Notes: a model not told the origin generated them from the sequence alone. 64,000 nt of DNA from Pascua guehoae (GCA_001600415.1 BCJX01000002.1:2993165-3057164), one strand, 5' to 3'. Positions 32,524-43,750 are shown, counted from the first letter of the stretch. Translations and numbers: made by a program.

Positions 32524-33938
32524 TCATGGCGCGGGAACGGCGGCGAGGGCGGCCACGAGTGCTGCAATGAGGACGGCGGCGAGGGAGACGGTGGTGGCCG
32601 TGCCAGCGTTGGGCGACGCGGTGGGCGAAGACGTGGGCCGGGCCTGTTGGTTAGTACACATGTGCGTGGTGAGTGTTCGAAAGGACGCACGGTTGCTCCC
32701 GACGTAAGGTCTGAAGTGGGGCCGGGCGACCCGGTCGTGGCGGTGGCGTCGGCGCTCGCGCTCGTGCTCGCACTCGCGGGCGCAGTCGAGGTGGTACGGT
32801 CCGCGACGGCGGTAAAGTTCTGGACGTTTTCGGCATACAACTCGCCCGGCGGGGTGGTGCCAATGTTGCCCACGGGCCAGTAGTGGCCTACGGAGGTGAG
32901 CAGGTGACGAAACAAGCGACGAAGAGGGGTGATGGAGAACGGATGGGGGAGGGGGAGATGAACAATTGTCAACGTGGGATGAGGGGGGTGTATGAATGCA
33001 CTCGTTCGTACACGCAGGTACTGTAGTGGTACACGCTGGTGGCAAAAAGAGCGCCGCGGCGACGAAGACACAAGCATACGCACATACGAAAAAGGTCCTG
33101 CTCGGCCATTCGGTGTCGTTTGCACAGTTGACGTTCCAGGCGCACCCGACTGTCGTACTCTCGTCCCACACCATCTGCCGTTAATCGGACGAGGCCGTCC
33201 AAGATCCCATCCCAGCCCCCGGGAAGTGTGTGACTCACGGCCGTAAAGTGCGAGTATGCCTGTTCCTCTGGAGCCCAGAACGGGTAGTAGTCTGGACATG
33301 TAAGCTGATTGTATACCAGAGGGTAAATACAAAACCACTACCTGGCTAGCAACACTCACCCCACTCGTCGGCCCACATGGCAATCATCGGGTTGACATCG
33401 AAGCGCATACTTGCATCGCTGCCGAATTGTTGAGCACTGGTGGTCTGATCAGTCGGTGCAAGCGTCGTGGGATTCAGCATACGTACAGGTTGTCGCTGCC
33501 CCTGTGACGTCGTCAGTGGATCTGCCCGATCGATCCCAACCTAACCGGTAACCGCATAAACTCACCAATGCTCCCAGAGGCACGTGTCGGTATGGTTGTT
33601 GGACAGGCGCGCCGCCGTCTCGTTCCACGTTACGGGCTGTGAGTCTGCTGCGTCAACGTCGTCCCACAACAACTTTATCCATCGTGGTACTCACTAAACT
33701 GTGCACGGAACACATTGGACGCCTCGATGATCCACCGCGCAATGCGCGAGTTGCCCGTCAGGTCGTCCTCGCTGGCATTGTCCTGCAACATAAAGTCGTC
33801 GGGTCCCATGCCTTCCGGGTACTGGGGCCAGTACGGCTCGGTCGCCGTGTCGTTGGGCGTCGGAGTGAGCGTCTCATCTTGGGCGAATACGGGGAGAAGG
33901 GGTACGAAAAGAGGCGCGGCGAGGAGCGTCGTGAACAT
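32524..33938 (-). CDS. Secreted CAP-domain (SCP/PR-1/Pry) protein with GPI-type tail
   Basis: Eight predicted exons (33938-33695, 33644-33566, 33501-33487, 33436-33360, 33291-33239, 33174-33084, 32887-32691, 32643-32524) give 291 residues. A signal peptide (MFTTLLAAPLFVPLLPVFAQ) and an acidic spacer precede the CAP domain: SNVFRAQF, PVTWNETAARL, GSDNLA (the GENLA box), YSHFTAMVWDESTTVGCAW (the GHYTQVVW box), FFVCHYWPVGNIG (the CxYxPxGN box). A Ser/Thr/Ala-rich stalk and a small-residue plus hydrophobic C-terminus (SLAAVLIAALVAALAAV) suggest a GPI anchor. Pry proteins bind sterols and fatty acids. The metal-site His of GHYT is kept (SHFT); the His of the first helix is replaced by Asn-Val. Exon 3 is only 15 nt. 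Several NxT/S sites are present. Confidence 0.85.
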
Positions 33939-35695
33939 TGTCGTGGGTGTGCGTGTCTTTGGTAAAGGGGGTCGCGAGTGCGGTGAGTGGCGCTGGGTAC
34001 AGTGGCGGCGCGTATTTAACCCACGTCAACAAGCAGCCGCGCAGTCGCGAGCGACGCTATCATGGCGATCAAAGCGGTGCAAACGACTGTGGATGGAATT
34101 CGACGGCGTCTGCTTGGCGAGGTACATGGCCGAGACAAAGCCGGGCTAGCTGCGGCGAGCAAAGTGCGTGCGGTATGCGAGTGGGAGTCCTTTGTCAGTC
34201 GACCCAGAAAGGCCGTTCTGGGCAGCTGCGGGCCAGACTGCGCGTGTCGCTTGGCTCGCTGGGTCACACCGATGACGACGGCCAAGACATCCAAAAGTCT
34301 GACGGCAAATCATGCCCGACGCTTTACTCTCCCACGATGGCACAGATCCGCAAGGCACATTACATCTCCGACATTTATCCTCATTATCGTCCTGCTGCCT
34401 TGCTGGCTGCTCAAGCAGCTCTGCACGTGAGGGTGGAGCATACCCACCCAAACGAACACAAAGCGTGCAGAACAGTCCGCAATCTGCTCACCAACCCTTC
34501 ATACCGAGATCTTTACTCCCGATTGACTCCCAGTGCTGCGTCTCGGGCAAGGCCGGGCTTGGCGGGGAATGTTGCTGGTTGTGCATGCAGGTAATTGTCG
34601 ACAGGTTTTTGGTACTTTGCGCTACTGTACGGCTTGCTAGTTTGGTTTAGGTCTAACGCCGCCGCCTAGCCCCCACACCATAATTACGCTGCGGGTTCTA
34701 AGCTTTGGCGTTAGGAGGCCAAGTCGGTGATAAAGTTACTATAGCAGGTTGAGGTCATCTTCGATCTCCAGGATGTCATGAGGGCATGGATCGCTTCTTC
34801 CAGCTACCCGCTGGCGGGGAATGTTCCACGGCAAAGTACAACCGCAGCTTGCAACAACTCTACGACCGGCGCCGTCTAGCCTGACACACGATACAGATGG
34901 CTCCCCAAAGTATTGCACGGTGGCTGCGAACAGGAGTGTAAGATGAAGCAGAGCTGGTCTCCTTCGTACATCAACTCTTAACCCGTGTACTTCCAAAGCG
35001 CATATCGTTCGGCTCTGACGCGTAGAAAAGAGTGTGTCGGAGCTTAAATGTGGCAGTCGGAAGCTTTCTGAACCACCATGTGCTCACACGGGCTGCTTGG
35101 TTCCTCACATCACAGAAGCAGACCGACATTGTTCGACTGCTCCACCTTGACTTTTCGATAACTGGGTCAACTCCAGTTCGGCCACGGTCAACGACTCCCC
35201 GGCGGTCGACGTCCCTTTGGCCGTACGACCGCTTACCGAGCGTTTGTCAGCCGCATACGAGTTTGCAAGCAAACAGCACGTCTTACCCCATACCCACACC
35301 CAACGCGGCCCCCTGTATGCTTGACAACAAGATTATCAACCAGGACAAGGACGCGACGCGACTCACCGGCCGACCATCCCTCCGGCCGATCAATGTCGCC
35401 GGCCGATCCCGCCCTGCAGGCTTAGCCATCCATTTTGGCTCACGCTCGCAAATCTCGGTCTCTATGGGGTGATCAGGCACGCCGATCATACCACGTAGAC
35501 CGCTAGCAGAGTGGTTTTCACCTCGGCGATGACTGCTATCTAGGAGCAGCGATACCCGAAGACATGAACACTCGTGTATATAACGGTGCGCGAGTGTGCC
35601 CATCACTCATCCCAACTTACCCCACATTTCGAACCAACGTCCCCCAAACCCTCCGCTTTGACTTAGCCCACTTCAAGGCTCAACAAACATCGACA
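33939..35695. other. Intergenic region, divergent promoters
   Basis: Contains a TTAAATA element near 34012-34020 upstream of the CAP gene, and the promoter of the reductase at the right end. No supported gene between. Confidence 0.45.
35577..35583 (+). promoter_or_regulatory. TATA box of the GRE2-like reductase gene
   Basis: TATATAA about 113 bases upstream of the ATG at 35696. Confidence 0.55.
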
Positions 35696-37154
35696 ATGCC
35701 TGTCCTCCAGACCGGCTCCCTCGTCCTCATCACGGGCGCGTCGGGATATATCGGAACGTATGTACATCTCACATCTGATAGGCAGGGTATCATGACCATC
35801 TCTGCGCAGAACAGATTGCTGACTCGCAGGCACACTGTTCAAGCAGCCCTCGACGCGGGGTTCACGGTCCGCATCGCCGTCCGCTCCGACGCCAAGGCCG
35901 AGCACGTCAAGAGCCTCTTCCCAGCAGCCGACAGGGAGCGCATTACCCATGCCCTCGTCCCCGAAATCAGCGAGGTGAGCCCTGCCCTGCGTCCTGAATA
36001 ACCCCGCAATATGGTGTTAAAACAAAATACAGACCAACGCCTACGACGACGCTGTCAAGGGCGTCGACGGCGTGATCCACCTCGCCTCGCCGGTGGACCT
36101 CACCAACACTGGCGACCCCTCACTCATCATTGAGCCTGCCGTCAGGGGCGTGACCAACCTCCTCACGAGTCTGGAGAAGAACGACCCTGATGCCCGTCGC
36201 GTCGTTTTGGCTAGGTGCGTACCGCCCCTAAACTTAGAGAGGGATGCTCATCAACAGCTCGGCGGCGGCGGTTTCGTTCGGTCGCCCTGGCGCAGAGGTC
36301 TACACCGAAAAGGGTGAGTGCTCGCGCCCGGCGTTATAATTGTACTGACTGGTAGACTGGAACGACAAGGCTGTGGAGATATGCCAGACCGCCGGAGCCG
36401 CCGCGCCGGGTGGGGCCAAGTACTCTGGTGAGTATCGAATGCCTGTCATCCAAAGTTGTCCAATACTAATTAAACCAGCGAGCAAGACACTGGCCGAACG
36501 TGCGTTCTGGAAGTTTATCGCCGACCACAAGCCAAAGTGGGACGGGGTGGCCATTAACCCGAGCTTTGTGAGATCCAAAGCCAAGAGACTCACGCTGACG
36601 AGACAGAACATGGGACCTCCGCTCCAGTATGGCGAGATTGCAAGCTCTGTCTGTGCGTTATCCACTGTTCCTATGACTTCTCCCACACTAATCGGGCACT
36701 AACCGCTTAAGCTTTCGTTTTGCCATGGCTCAAGCCCGGAGTCCCAGAGTCCATGCTGTCCCAGTCGATTGGGAGCATGGTCGACGTCCGCGACGTCGCG
36801 TACGCCCTGGTCAAGGCGATGTCGACGCCCGAAGCCGCGGGGGAGCGGTTCATTCTGTCGACCGAGACACTGTTTGGCAACGACATTGCGCTTGTAAGTG
36901 ACTCCTGAACCCTCCTCCGTCGCCCACTAACACCTGCCCAGGCAGTTGCTGTCGGTCAGCCAGAGGACTCAGGCTTGACAAAGGGTAATCCCGACCCGAC
37001 TTTCCGTGCCAAGATCGCCGCCAACGAACCCACCTTTGATGGCTCCAAGGCTGCCAAGACGTTCGGGTTCACCTACCGCAAGAGGGACGAAACTCTGGTT
37101 GAAACTGCCGCCCACATCCGCAAGCAAACCACGAGTGTCAAGAGCAAGGCATAG
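35696..37154 (+). CDS. NAD(P)-dependent reductase, extended SDR (GRE2/dihydroflavonol-reductase-like)
   Basis: Nine predicted exons (35696-35757, 35830-35974, 36033-36214, 36258-36313, 36356-36427, 36479-36567, 36607-36652, 36712-36893, 36942-37154) give 348 residues. The cofactor motif is TGASGYIG (13-20), followed by DGVIHLASPV and SSAAAVSFG (catalytic Ser region). The catalytic dyad is Y171-x-x-x-K175 in KYSASKTLAERAFW, formed across an intron. Later, SMVDVRDVAYALVKAM is the family V-D-V-R-D-V-A box. Homologues such as yeast Gre2 reduce methylglyoxal and other aldehydes or ketones with NADPH in the cytosol. The usual NPxFVxGP box is written NPSF-NMGPP at intron 6, a slight variant; intron 6 might use another acceptor. 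Substrate not predictable. Confidence 0.88.
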
Positions 37155-37463
37155 GATCCTCGAGACCTCCTGGCATGCAACTATTGTTGTTGATGGTTCG
37201 GTGGTCAATATTGTCGTTGTGTCTGAAAGGATAGAGGTAAAGAATGTGAAAGGCACGGTCGTATGCCGAGGCATGGGAATGGTGAGGGAAGCAAGTATAA
37301 GACAATCAGTCGACGAAAGTCAGCAGACGATTCAGCCACTCTAGAACTCGTAAAGAACACGACACGGTCACTCTATCCATCACTTGTGGTCCGCCGCATG
37401 TGGCCATCATGTTAACCAGCAGACCTTTTATTTGTACTTCAGACTTGTCGCTCCTTTGGGAGC
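37155..37463. other. Intergenic, 3'-to-3' interval
   Basis: Short interval between convergent genes, likely the 3' UTRs of both. No gene seen. Confidence 0.5.
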
Positions 37464-37787
37464 TCAGAAAGTGTCGTCGCACCAGTTGACACAGGCCCTC
37501 TGGCCCGCGGGAGTGTTAAGCAGGCCGCCGAGAGCGTTGCATGCGATCAAAAGGACGGGGTTGGGGATGCGGCCGCAGAACGTGGCGAGGGCACCCGTCG
37601 TCTTGCACGCGACACGGCACTGGCCGGCATCGAGGTCGATGTCACGGGGCTCGACGTCAAAGCTGAAGGCATGGTCGATGACGACGGGGTCGAAGCCGTT
37701 CTCGGGCGAGTACGGCTCGTGCTGCCGGGCAGGGACGGCACCGGCGAGGGCGGCGAGGGCGGCGATGGTGACGAGGGTAAACTTCAT
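37464..37787 (-). CDS. Small secreted six-cysteine protein
   Basis: A 107-residue intronless CDS. Signal peptide MKFTLVTIAALAALAGAVPA; then an acidic, Cys-free stretch (about 21-54); then a Cys-rich C-terminal domain with C57-x3-C61-x9-C71-x11-C83-x15-C99-x3-C103. The paired C-x3-C boxes at either end suggest two disulfide-stapled helices. The acidic stretch could be a propeptide, although no KR site is visible. It could be an effector-like, antimicrobial or cell-wall protein; no named family can be assigned. The upstream in-frame ATG (37868) is rejected because the signal peptide starts at 37787 and a splice acceptor with a CTAAC branch lies two bases before this ATG, implying a 5'-UTR intron. 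A TATA-like element on the gene strand (CATAAAAG) lies near 38083-38090. Confidence 0.75.
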   Translation of the reverse strand: MKFTLVTIAALAALAGAVPARQHEPYSPENGFDPVVIDHAFSFDVEPRDIDLDAGQCRVACKTTGALATFCGRIPNPVLLIACNALGGLLNTPAGQRACVNWCDDTF

Positions 37788-37789
37788 TG

Positions 37790-37938
37790 CTGGGTGGTTA
37801 GATTGCGGCTCTAGGGATAGGGGCATGATGGCGAAGGCGGACAAGGGGGACAAGGTGGCATTGGCCAACGGTGGATAGACAAGAGACGGGGAGGAGCAGG
37901 GATAGACGTGGGATAGCGAATGGAGGGAGGTAGCTCAC
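37790..37938 (-). other. Predicted 5'-UTR intron of the six-cysteine protein gene
   Basis: On the gene strand: donor GTGAGCTA at 37938, branch CTAACC and acceptor CCCAG ending at 37790, two bases before the ATG. Length 149 nt. Confidence 0.5.
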
Positions 37939-38910
37939 TTTTTGTTCTTGCTTGGTAGCTTGGTAGGATGACGGTGCTATGTTTGTCGACGGGTGATGTC
38001 GAAGTGTGGTAGTGTAGTGTAGAGGTTGTCGAGTTGTGATGTGCTGTGAAGCGATGTCTGAAAATCGATCCCAGACCCCCGTCTTTTATGCCTTTCTGAA
38101 CGCGAACTTAGCCATTCAACTTGCAAACGTATCAGCGGTGAACAAAAAGCGGGAGAGCAGAGGGGTCCTCTCCAAAACCAAATAGTTACTCGTGAGCCAA
38201 GAGCGAAGGAGGAGAGGAAATGGCTCCACACCAACCGGTTACCCATCATCAACGTGGGCTTCCATACCACTAGTACTCCCCGTGATACCATCGGCCATCA
38301 CTGCCCGTGGGAGCTCCACAAAGGCGACGACATCAATGACGTTCCGTGAAATGTTGTCAGTAGGGGTAAAAGAGAAGAGAACGCTGTCACATTATCACGA
38401 GGCGCAATATTTGGGGTGATGATGCAGCATTGCAGCTTTGGGCCCGATGCGATGAGGCAAACAACAATTATCAAAGACGGGAAAGCGATGCGTCGTACCA
38501 GAAGAGCAATGGAGACTTTGGGGTTGTGAGCTCTTGACAGAAAGAATTTGCCCGTGCTATCGGGTGGAGATGGAACCTTGGGGTGGTGATGCAAATCAAA
38601 GGAGAAACTGACGACGGGCATGTCGAAACTCTGTTATCAACCTTCGGGTAAAACTCTGTTATCAATCGCCGAGTTGTCGGTTACTTTGCGTCATTTAGGA
38701 TGGGCGGAGGAAGCAAGTGGGCAAGCCCGGATGAGAATAACAGGTGATGCCCGAGCTCCACCGATAACATTGACGCTAGACATTAAGAACCGTGTAACCA
38801 AGTGGGGCTGGGAAATGAACAGCATGTAGGTTTTAGGGTGGTTCGGAGCTAGGCATTGTGTACTATGGTGGTCGTAGGAGTAGTATCGGTATCTTACTCA
38901 CAATGATTGG

Positions 38911-38967
38911 CGTGTGTTGGGGTAAATCTTAACATCTGTTGTTTTCAAATGGATATCACCGAAGTAT
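38911..38967. repeat. Diverged direct repeat, copy 1
   Basis: Contains GTGTTGGGGTAAATCTTAAC, then CTTGTTTTCA-like and ATATCACCGA blocks. It is paired with copy 2 about 138 bp downstream at roughly three-quarters identity by eye. Confidence 0.6.
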
Positions 38968-39048
38968 TAGTCGCCGCGTGTCGTGTTTAACGCACAATGT
39001 TCTTACGTGCCGTTGTTGGGCATGACATTGAACCACGTATCTTGGGGA

Positions 39049-39105
39049 GTGTTGGTGCGAAGCTTAACATTTCTTGTTTTCACATGCATATTACCGATCT
39101 ACCAC
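39049..39105. repeat. Diverged direct repeat, copy 2
   Basis: Contains GTGTTGGTGCGAAGCTTAAC and then TTGTTTTCACATGCATATTA, aligning without gaps to copy 1. Confidence 0.6.
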
Positions 39106-39927
39106 ACGATTAATGCCGAGAGTGACACACACTGGCTTATCTGAAAAGCCGTAGAAGCATTGTGCTTCCTTCATCCTTGACCATGTTCCATTTTAGGAAA
39201 GTAAGCGAGCACGTGTTCCTCACGGGCCGTCAATGGTGGTTAAGCTAAATCGCTTCCCCGAAACAAGCTTCACGATGTGGAGAGGGCGGCCTTATCTGCC
39301 CGCTGCATCGTCACCGCCAAAAGTGCCCAGCTAGACTTTCGATGACCTTATCCTCCCCCACGTTTCCACTTGCTGGAATCCTCCCTCGTTGTGTTACTTT
39401 ATCGAAACGCAATTTTGTCTGATTTCCGGCAGAGCAATAGGCCAAGTTCCGTCGGAGAGGACCAGTCGTTTGAAGTTTAGCTGACGCTTAGCTGTAGAAC
39501 AGCCGGAATGCTGTCCGTCGTGGCAACGGGGGTGATGACGGTGTTGTGGAGCCCTGTCTGTAATACTGAGTACCAATACAGGATGTGCTGACGACAGTCC
39601 ATGAGTTAAGCTACCCACGCACATTCCCATCCAATACTTCCACTACTGATTGCATCATATTGAATCTTCTGACTTGATCGTGCGTCGAAGCCCCGTTTGA
39701 TTGCCCAACAACAGAACATTCGTTAACTACCTCAGCCGAGTTTCATGTGCATTATGTTGCCGTCGCCCCCCACCTCATGCCTCCTCGCCCCTACCCGAGC
39801 GAATCGCACGGGAGCCAGAAAGGTGAGAACTGTTGAGAGTGAAATACACCAAGTATGCTTCTCAAATGCACGCGGCCTGAAACGGCAACGGAGAAACACC
39901 ACACGGGTCAGAACCATCACAACAATA

Positions 39928-39967
39928 GGCGAAGACAGCGTATGTGCAGTCATACGCTGTCTTCACC
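39928..39967. repeat. Strong inverted repeat (17-bp arms, 6-nt loop) just upstream of tRNA-Gly
   Basis: Arms GGCGAAGACAGCGTATG and CATACGCTGTCTTCACC pair at 16 of 17 positions around the loop TGCAGT. It ends 12 bases before the tRNA acceptor stem. Confidence 0.9.
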
Positions 39968-39979
39968 AAGTCATCGTCG

Positions 39980-40060
39980 ACACCTATCGTCTAGTGGTAA
40001 GGATGCCACTCTTCCATAGCGTGAAAAGTGGTGACAGGGGTTCAAATCCCCTTAGGTGTA
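39980..40060 (+). tRNA. tRNA-Gly (anticodon UCC) with a short intron
   Basis: The acceptor stem ACACCTA pairs perfectly with TAGGTGT, followed by discriminator A. The D-loop contains TAGTGGTAAGG (A box). The anticodon stem is CCACT/AGTGG. The T arm is AGGGG-TTCAAAT-CCCCT (B box GGTTCAAATCC). The anticodon loop is 16 nt instead of 7, so a ~9-nt intron (TAGCGTGAA) is inferred after position 37, leaving loop CTTCCAA with anticodon TCC, as in yeast tRNA-Gly(UCC). Mature length would be 72 before CCA addition, normal for tRNA-Gly. A T5 run terminates it. Anticodon identity depends on the intron placement. Confidence 0.88.
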
Positions 40061-40067
40061 TCTTCCC

Positions 40068-40072
40068 TTTTT
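40068..40072 (+). terminator. RNA polymerase III terminator
   Basis: TTTTT eight bases after the tRNA 3' end. Confidence 0.75.
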
Positions 40073-40713
40073 CTCCGTTGATTGGCCTCTTTTCTCTGAG
40101 CTGCTGAGCTGCTGGGTCGTCGGGCGGCTAGTGGCGTTCGGGTCAGGTGTGCACAAACTCCGGCCCGAAACGCTGGGACCAGTTTTCGGGACCCGGTGTG
40201 GTGACGCTTCGTTGATGCACAGCGGGCAGCGGGGATGTTGCCCGCGGTGGCGACTAGGGTTGTGACGACATTGTGGGGTGTGGCAGCACGAGGAGCAGCA
40301 AGCTAGAGCTTACGGGTTCAAATCACAGAAGAAGGCGCCAAAGGTGAGGTTGCTCCACATTCCGTCCCGTTTGCTGGAATCTAGTGTATTTGAGAAGCGT
40401 GGGGGTTTACACCCTGGAGTGTACACGTGCGTTCTGGGGCTCATGTGAGCCAGAACGTACGGGCGCTTACAGGCCGGAATGTCACATGCTCTGGTGACTG
40501 GTGCTGAGAGACAGAGGTGGGATTCTACGAAGAGTGAGGCGGGCGGCAGTCGAGACAAGAGTAGGCTGAGATTGCATTTATCACCCATATTGAACTATAC
40601 GATACGTTTGGTGCGCTTCCCTTCTCCGTTCTTTCTTCCTCGGCATTGTATTTTGATTCTTGTTGCATGTACTCGTTGGGTCACTCTCTTCCTCAACGCA
40701 CTGGTAGGGTGGC
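40073..40713. other. Intergenic region between tRNA-Gly and the GH3 gene
   Basis: No CDS. An imperfect hairpin lies at 40431-40458 (CGTTCTGGGGCTCA, TG, TGAGCCAGAACG), with a two-base bulge. Confidence 0.5.
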
Positions 40714-43214
40714 CTACTGCTGGAGGTTGAGCGACAGCGTCCCCGACGCCCGAAGGTCACGGCTGGAGGCACCAACGGAAACGTTAAACTCGCCGGCAGG
40801 CAGCACCCACGCGGCGGACGCAGTGTCCCAGTACGACAGGTCGCGGCGTGTGAGTTCAAACTTGACCGTCTTGCTCTTGCCCTTTTTGAGCGGCACAGCG
40901 TCAAAGCCCCGGAGGACGCGGAGGGGGGTGTTGGGGGCCGGAGAACCGATGTAGAGCTGGGGAATCTCGGTGCCGTCGCGCTGGCCAGTGTTCTTGACGG
41001 TGATGGTCACCTTGGCGACCACGTCGTACAACGATGCCGACGACGGGCCCTCGTGGGTGGACAGCTTGGATTTGGTGGTGGGTTTGACGGAGAGCTTGGA
41101 GTACTCGAACGTCGTGTACGAGAGGCCAAAGCCGAACTCGTACAGAGGCGTAATGTCGTGCGCGTCAAACCAGCGGTAGTCGATGTATAGGCCCTCGTCG
41201 TAGGTAACGTTCTAAGTGTCAGCGACGGTCGTGTTGGGTCGTGTCGGACACGGCCTTTAGCGCCGTTACACACCACAAAGCTCGTGTTGCCTGGAATCTT
41301 GTGGCTGGGGTCCATGGCAACGGGGTAGTCGGACCGCTGGTAGCCGATGGTGTATGGCAGCCTAGCTGACGGGTTGACGTCGCCGTAGAGAACATCCACC
41401 AGTGCGTGGCCGGCCTCTTGGCCAGCCCCGCCAGAGTTGATGATCGCAGTCACGTTTGGGTGATGGGCCCACGCCGTGGCGTTGAAGGGCCCACAGCTCG
41501 CAAAGACGACGACCGTGTTGGCGCACTGGCCCGCCACGGCGAGAATGGTCGCGTCGCCCTCCCAGCTCGCCGTGAGGTTGTGCATGTCAAAGTCTTCAGA
41601 GCACTGCTGCCGCACATCGACGATGCAGGGGGCACCCGTCTTCTGGGCCGCGGCCGCAAACTCGGCCTGCTTGGCATGGTTGAAGTTGTCAAAGTAACCA
41701 AAGACCTGGGTCTGGTCCGCTCGCGCGCGGGACTGAAGTGCTTCAAACGGCGTAATCAGGTAAGGGAGATTGGCGTAACTGGACCCCTGGCCGCCAGCAA
41801 AGGTACCCTGGTCGTCGTCCATGACGAACGCAAAGCTGAGAGGGCGCGGGAAACCGCCCGCCATGTCGACTGTCGCGGCGTTCCCAAAGACGTAAATATC
41901 CGAGATGTTGGAAAAGGGGAGCGTGCCGTTGTTCTTGAGCAAGACTGCAGACTTGGCGCCGAGCTCGCGAATGAGCTCGTTTGTCTTCTTGCTGAGCACA
42001 TTGACATTGGTGTCGAGGGGTGGAAACTTTTTGTCTTGCTCGAGCTTGTACCACGAGGCAGCAACGCGGATGGCCATATCGTCCAGGCGTGCCTGCGAAA
42101 CTTCGCCACCCTCGAGGGCGCGAGAGAGTGTAGAGTTGCTGCCGAATGGCCCTGGCTGTTAGATCCAGGCGTTGATTTCAGTAGCTCACACAGCGTCACC
42201 GACTGGTCATAGTCCTTGTTACCATACATGGGACGCAAGGCGCCAATGACGGTATCGCAGCCGCTGTTGGCAGCGTCCACTTCGATCCCCGTGTAGATTG
42301 CCGCGTAGTCGGACAGCACAAACCCTTGAAAGTTCAGCTCCTCGTGCAGCCACTTGCCAAGTGCTTCGGGCGCTGCACAGGCGTATGCACCTTTCGTTAG
42401 CAAGCGGATGGACACAGCTGCCACCCACCATTGACTCCGTTGTACGAGCACATGGTTGAGACAACACCCGCACGAACTGCGTCCTGAAAGGGCCAAATGT
42501 ACAGCTCATGAGCGGTACGATCGTCCATGATCACGTTGATGGTGCTACGACCATCCTCTTGGTCGTTTCCGATGTAGTGGCGCATCATCGCCTGGACACC
42601 CTGAGACTGGACACTCGAACGTTAGCGGGATATTGTGGAGTTACACTCACCCCTTGACGTGCTGTGCGGCGGCCTCTCCCGCGAGATAGGGGTCGGCACC
42701 ATTGTCTGAAATTAGCAGAATATCCAACCTTGCGAGTATTTACATTCAAAGCCGCGTCCCCCTTCCGGGATACGCAAGAGGTTGACACCGGGTCCAAAGA
42801 GATTGTTGATGCCCTTGCCACGCGCCTCGGCACCCATGGCCACGGCACGGCGGTGCATGAGGTCGCGGTCAAAGCTGGCAGCTGCGTTTGCGGCCTGGTC
42901 AAATGCACTTGCGTACGGGCTGCCGCGGATGCCCTCTGAACCATCCGAGTAGTAGATGCCGTCATAACCCAGACGGGGCACTGCACCAACACGCACAGTA
43001 TTGTCGGTCTGCTGCGTGAGGCTGAGTTTCTCCTCGAGCGTCATTTTGCCGACAAGAGCTGAGGTTTTAGCAGACTACTGGCTTGATGCTCACCCTTGGC
43101 TTTGGAAAACGCTTTGTTCCAGCCGTCCGAGCCGTCGGCGGCAGGGACCACATACTGGGCCTGAACGGAGGTCCCTAGAAAGACAAGGAGAGAGACGAGT
43201 GCCTTTGAGAACAT
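40714..43214 (-). CDS. Secreted GH3 beta-glucosidase
   Basis: Seven predicted exons (43214-43094, 43058-42744, 42705-42651, 42613-42429, 42390-42190, 42151-41274, 41211-40714) give 750 residues. Signal peptide MFSKALVSLLVFLGTSVQAQ. The GH3 barrel contains KMTLEEKLSLTQQTDN, GVNLLRIPEGGRGFE, GADPYLAGE, VQSQGVQAMMRHYIGNDQE, STMCSYNGVNG and the nucleophile segment GFVLSDYAA (Asp near 253; most relatives have SDW). The second domain has GAKSAVLLKNNGTLPF and NSGGAGQEAGHALVDVLYGD. The C-terminal fibronectin III-like domain (VKNTGQRDGTEIPQLYI, LRGFDAVPLKKG) is complete. It would hydrolyse cellobiose and other beta-glucosides outside the cell; N-glycosylation sites are frequent. It diverges from a sugar transporter across a 1.1-kb shared promoter region. 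Confidence 0.93.
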
Positions 43215-43750
43215 CTTGACGTGATGTGGGGGTAAGTGGGGCTCAGCATACCCCAGTGGAGTACCTTTAATACCGTGGAACAGATCAAAACAAGCCTCTA
43301 CACCGCGACGGCTAATGACATGACTAGGGTCTTGTGACTCATTGTTTTGTTCGAAGTGGGCTTGTTTCGGAAGATACCTACCCCGCATGCCTTGTGTGCC
43401 GTCTTACGAAGAAGGGTTGTGCTCCAAGCGCTTGCAAGTTGCCGTCTTCGCATGCGTTCTCTGCTTGTGATGAGGCTGGTGAGTGGATAAGATCTGGGAA
43501 GCTTTGTGGATAGGGTCGGTAAATTGCTCTGCCGACACGCAGTTGTGATTGTGGCAATCGTCCAGAAACAGCACATGCCACTGCAATTCCTAGTTCCTCA
43601 GTGGTGTAGCTGCTCATGCCGAGCCCGGCAAACAGGTTCTCGGCAGGCTATACCACATGACAGCCAGGTGACGGGGGATGGGGCCAGTGCAGGGGAGCGA
43701 GATCAATGCATGGCGGATACTTGTTTCCGACGTGAAGCGGTCAGGGTCTT

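Larger units (their letters stand above)
37939..39927. other. Gene-poor, relatively AT-rich interval upstream of the tRNA gene
   Basis: No supportable CDS in ~2 kb. From about 38600 to 39700 the sequence looks visibly less GC-rich than the flanks and carries a diverged ~57-bp direct repeat. This could be decayed mobile-element sequence near a Pol III gene, but no terminal repeats, integrase or reverse transcriptase remain. Confidence 0.4.

Noticed and set aside
41406..42212. 268-codon plus-strand frame
   Set aside because: Antisense to the GH3 beta-glucosidase, whose motifs are unambiguous.
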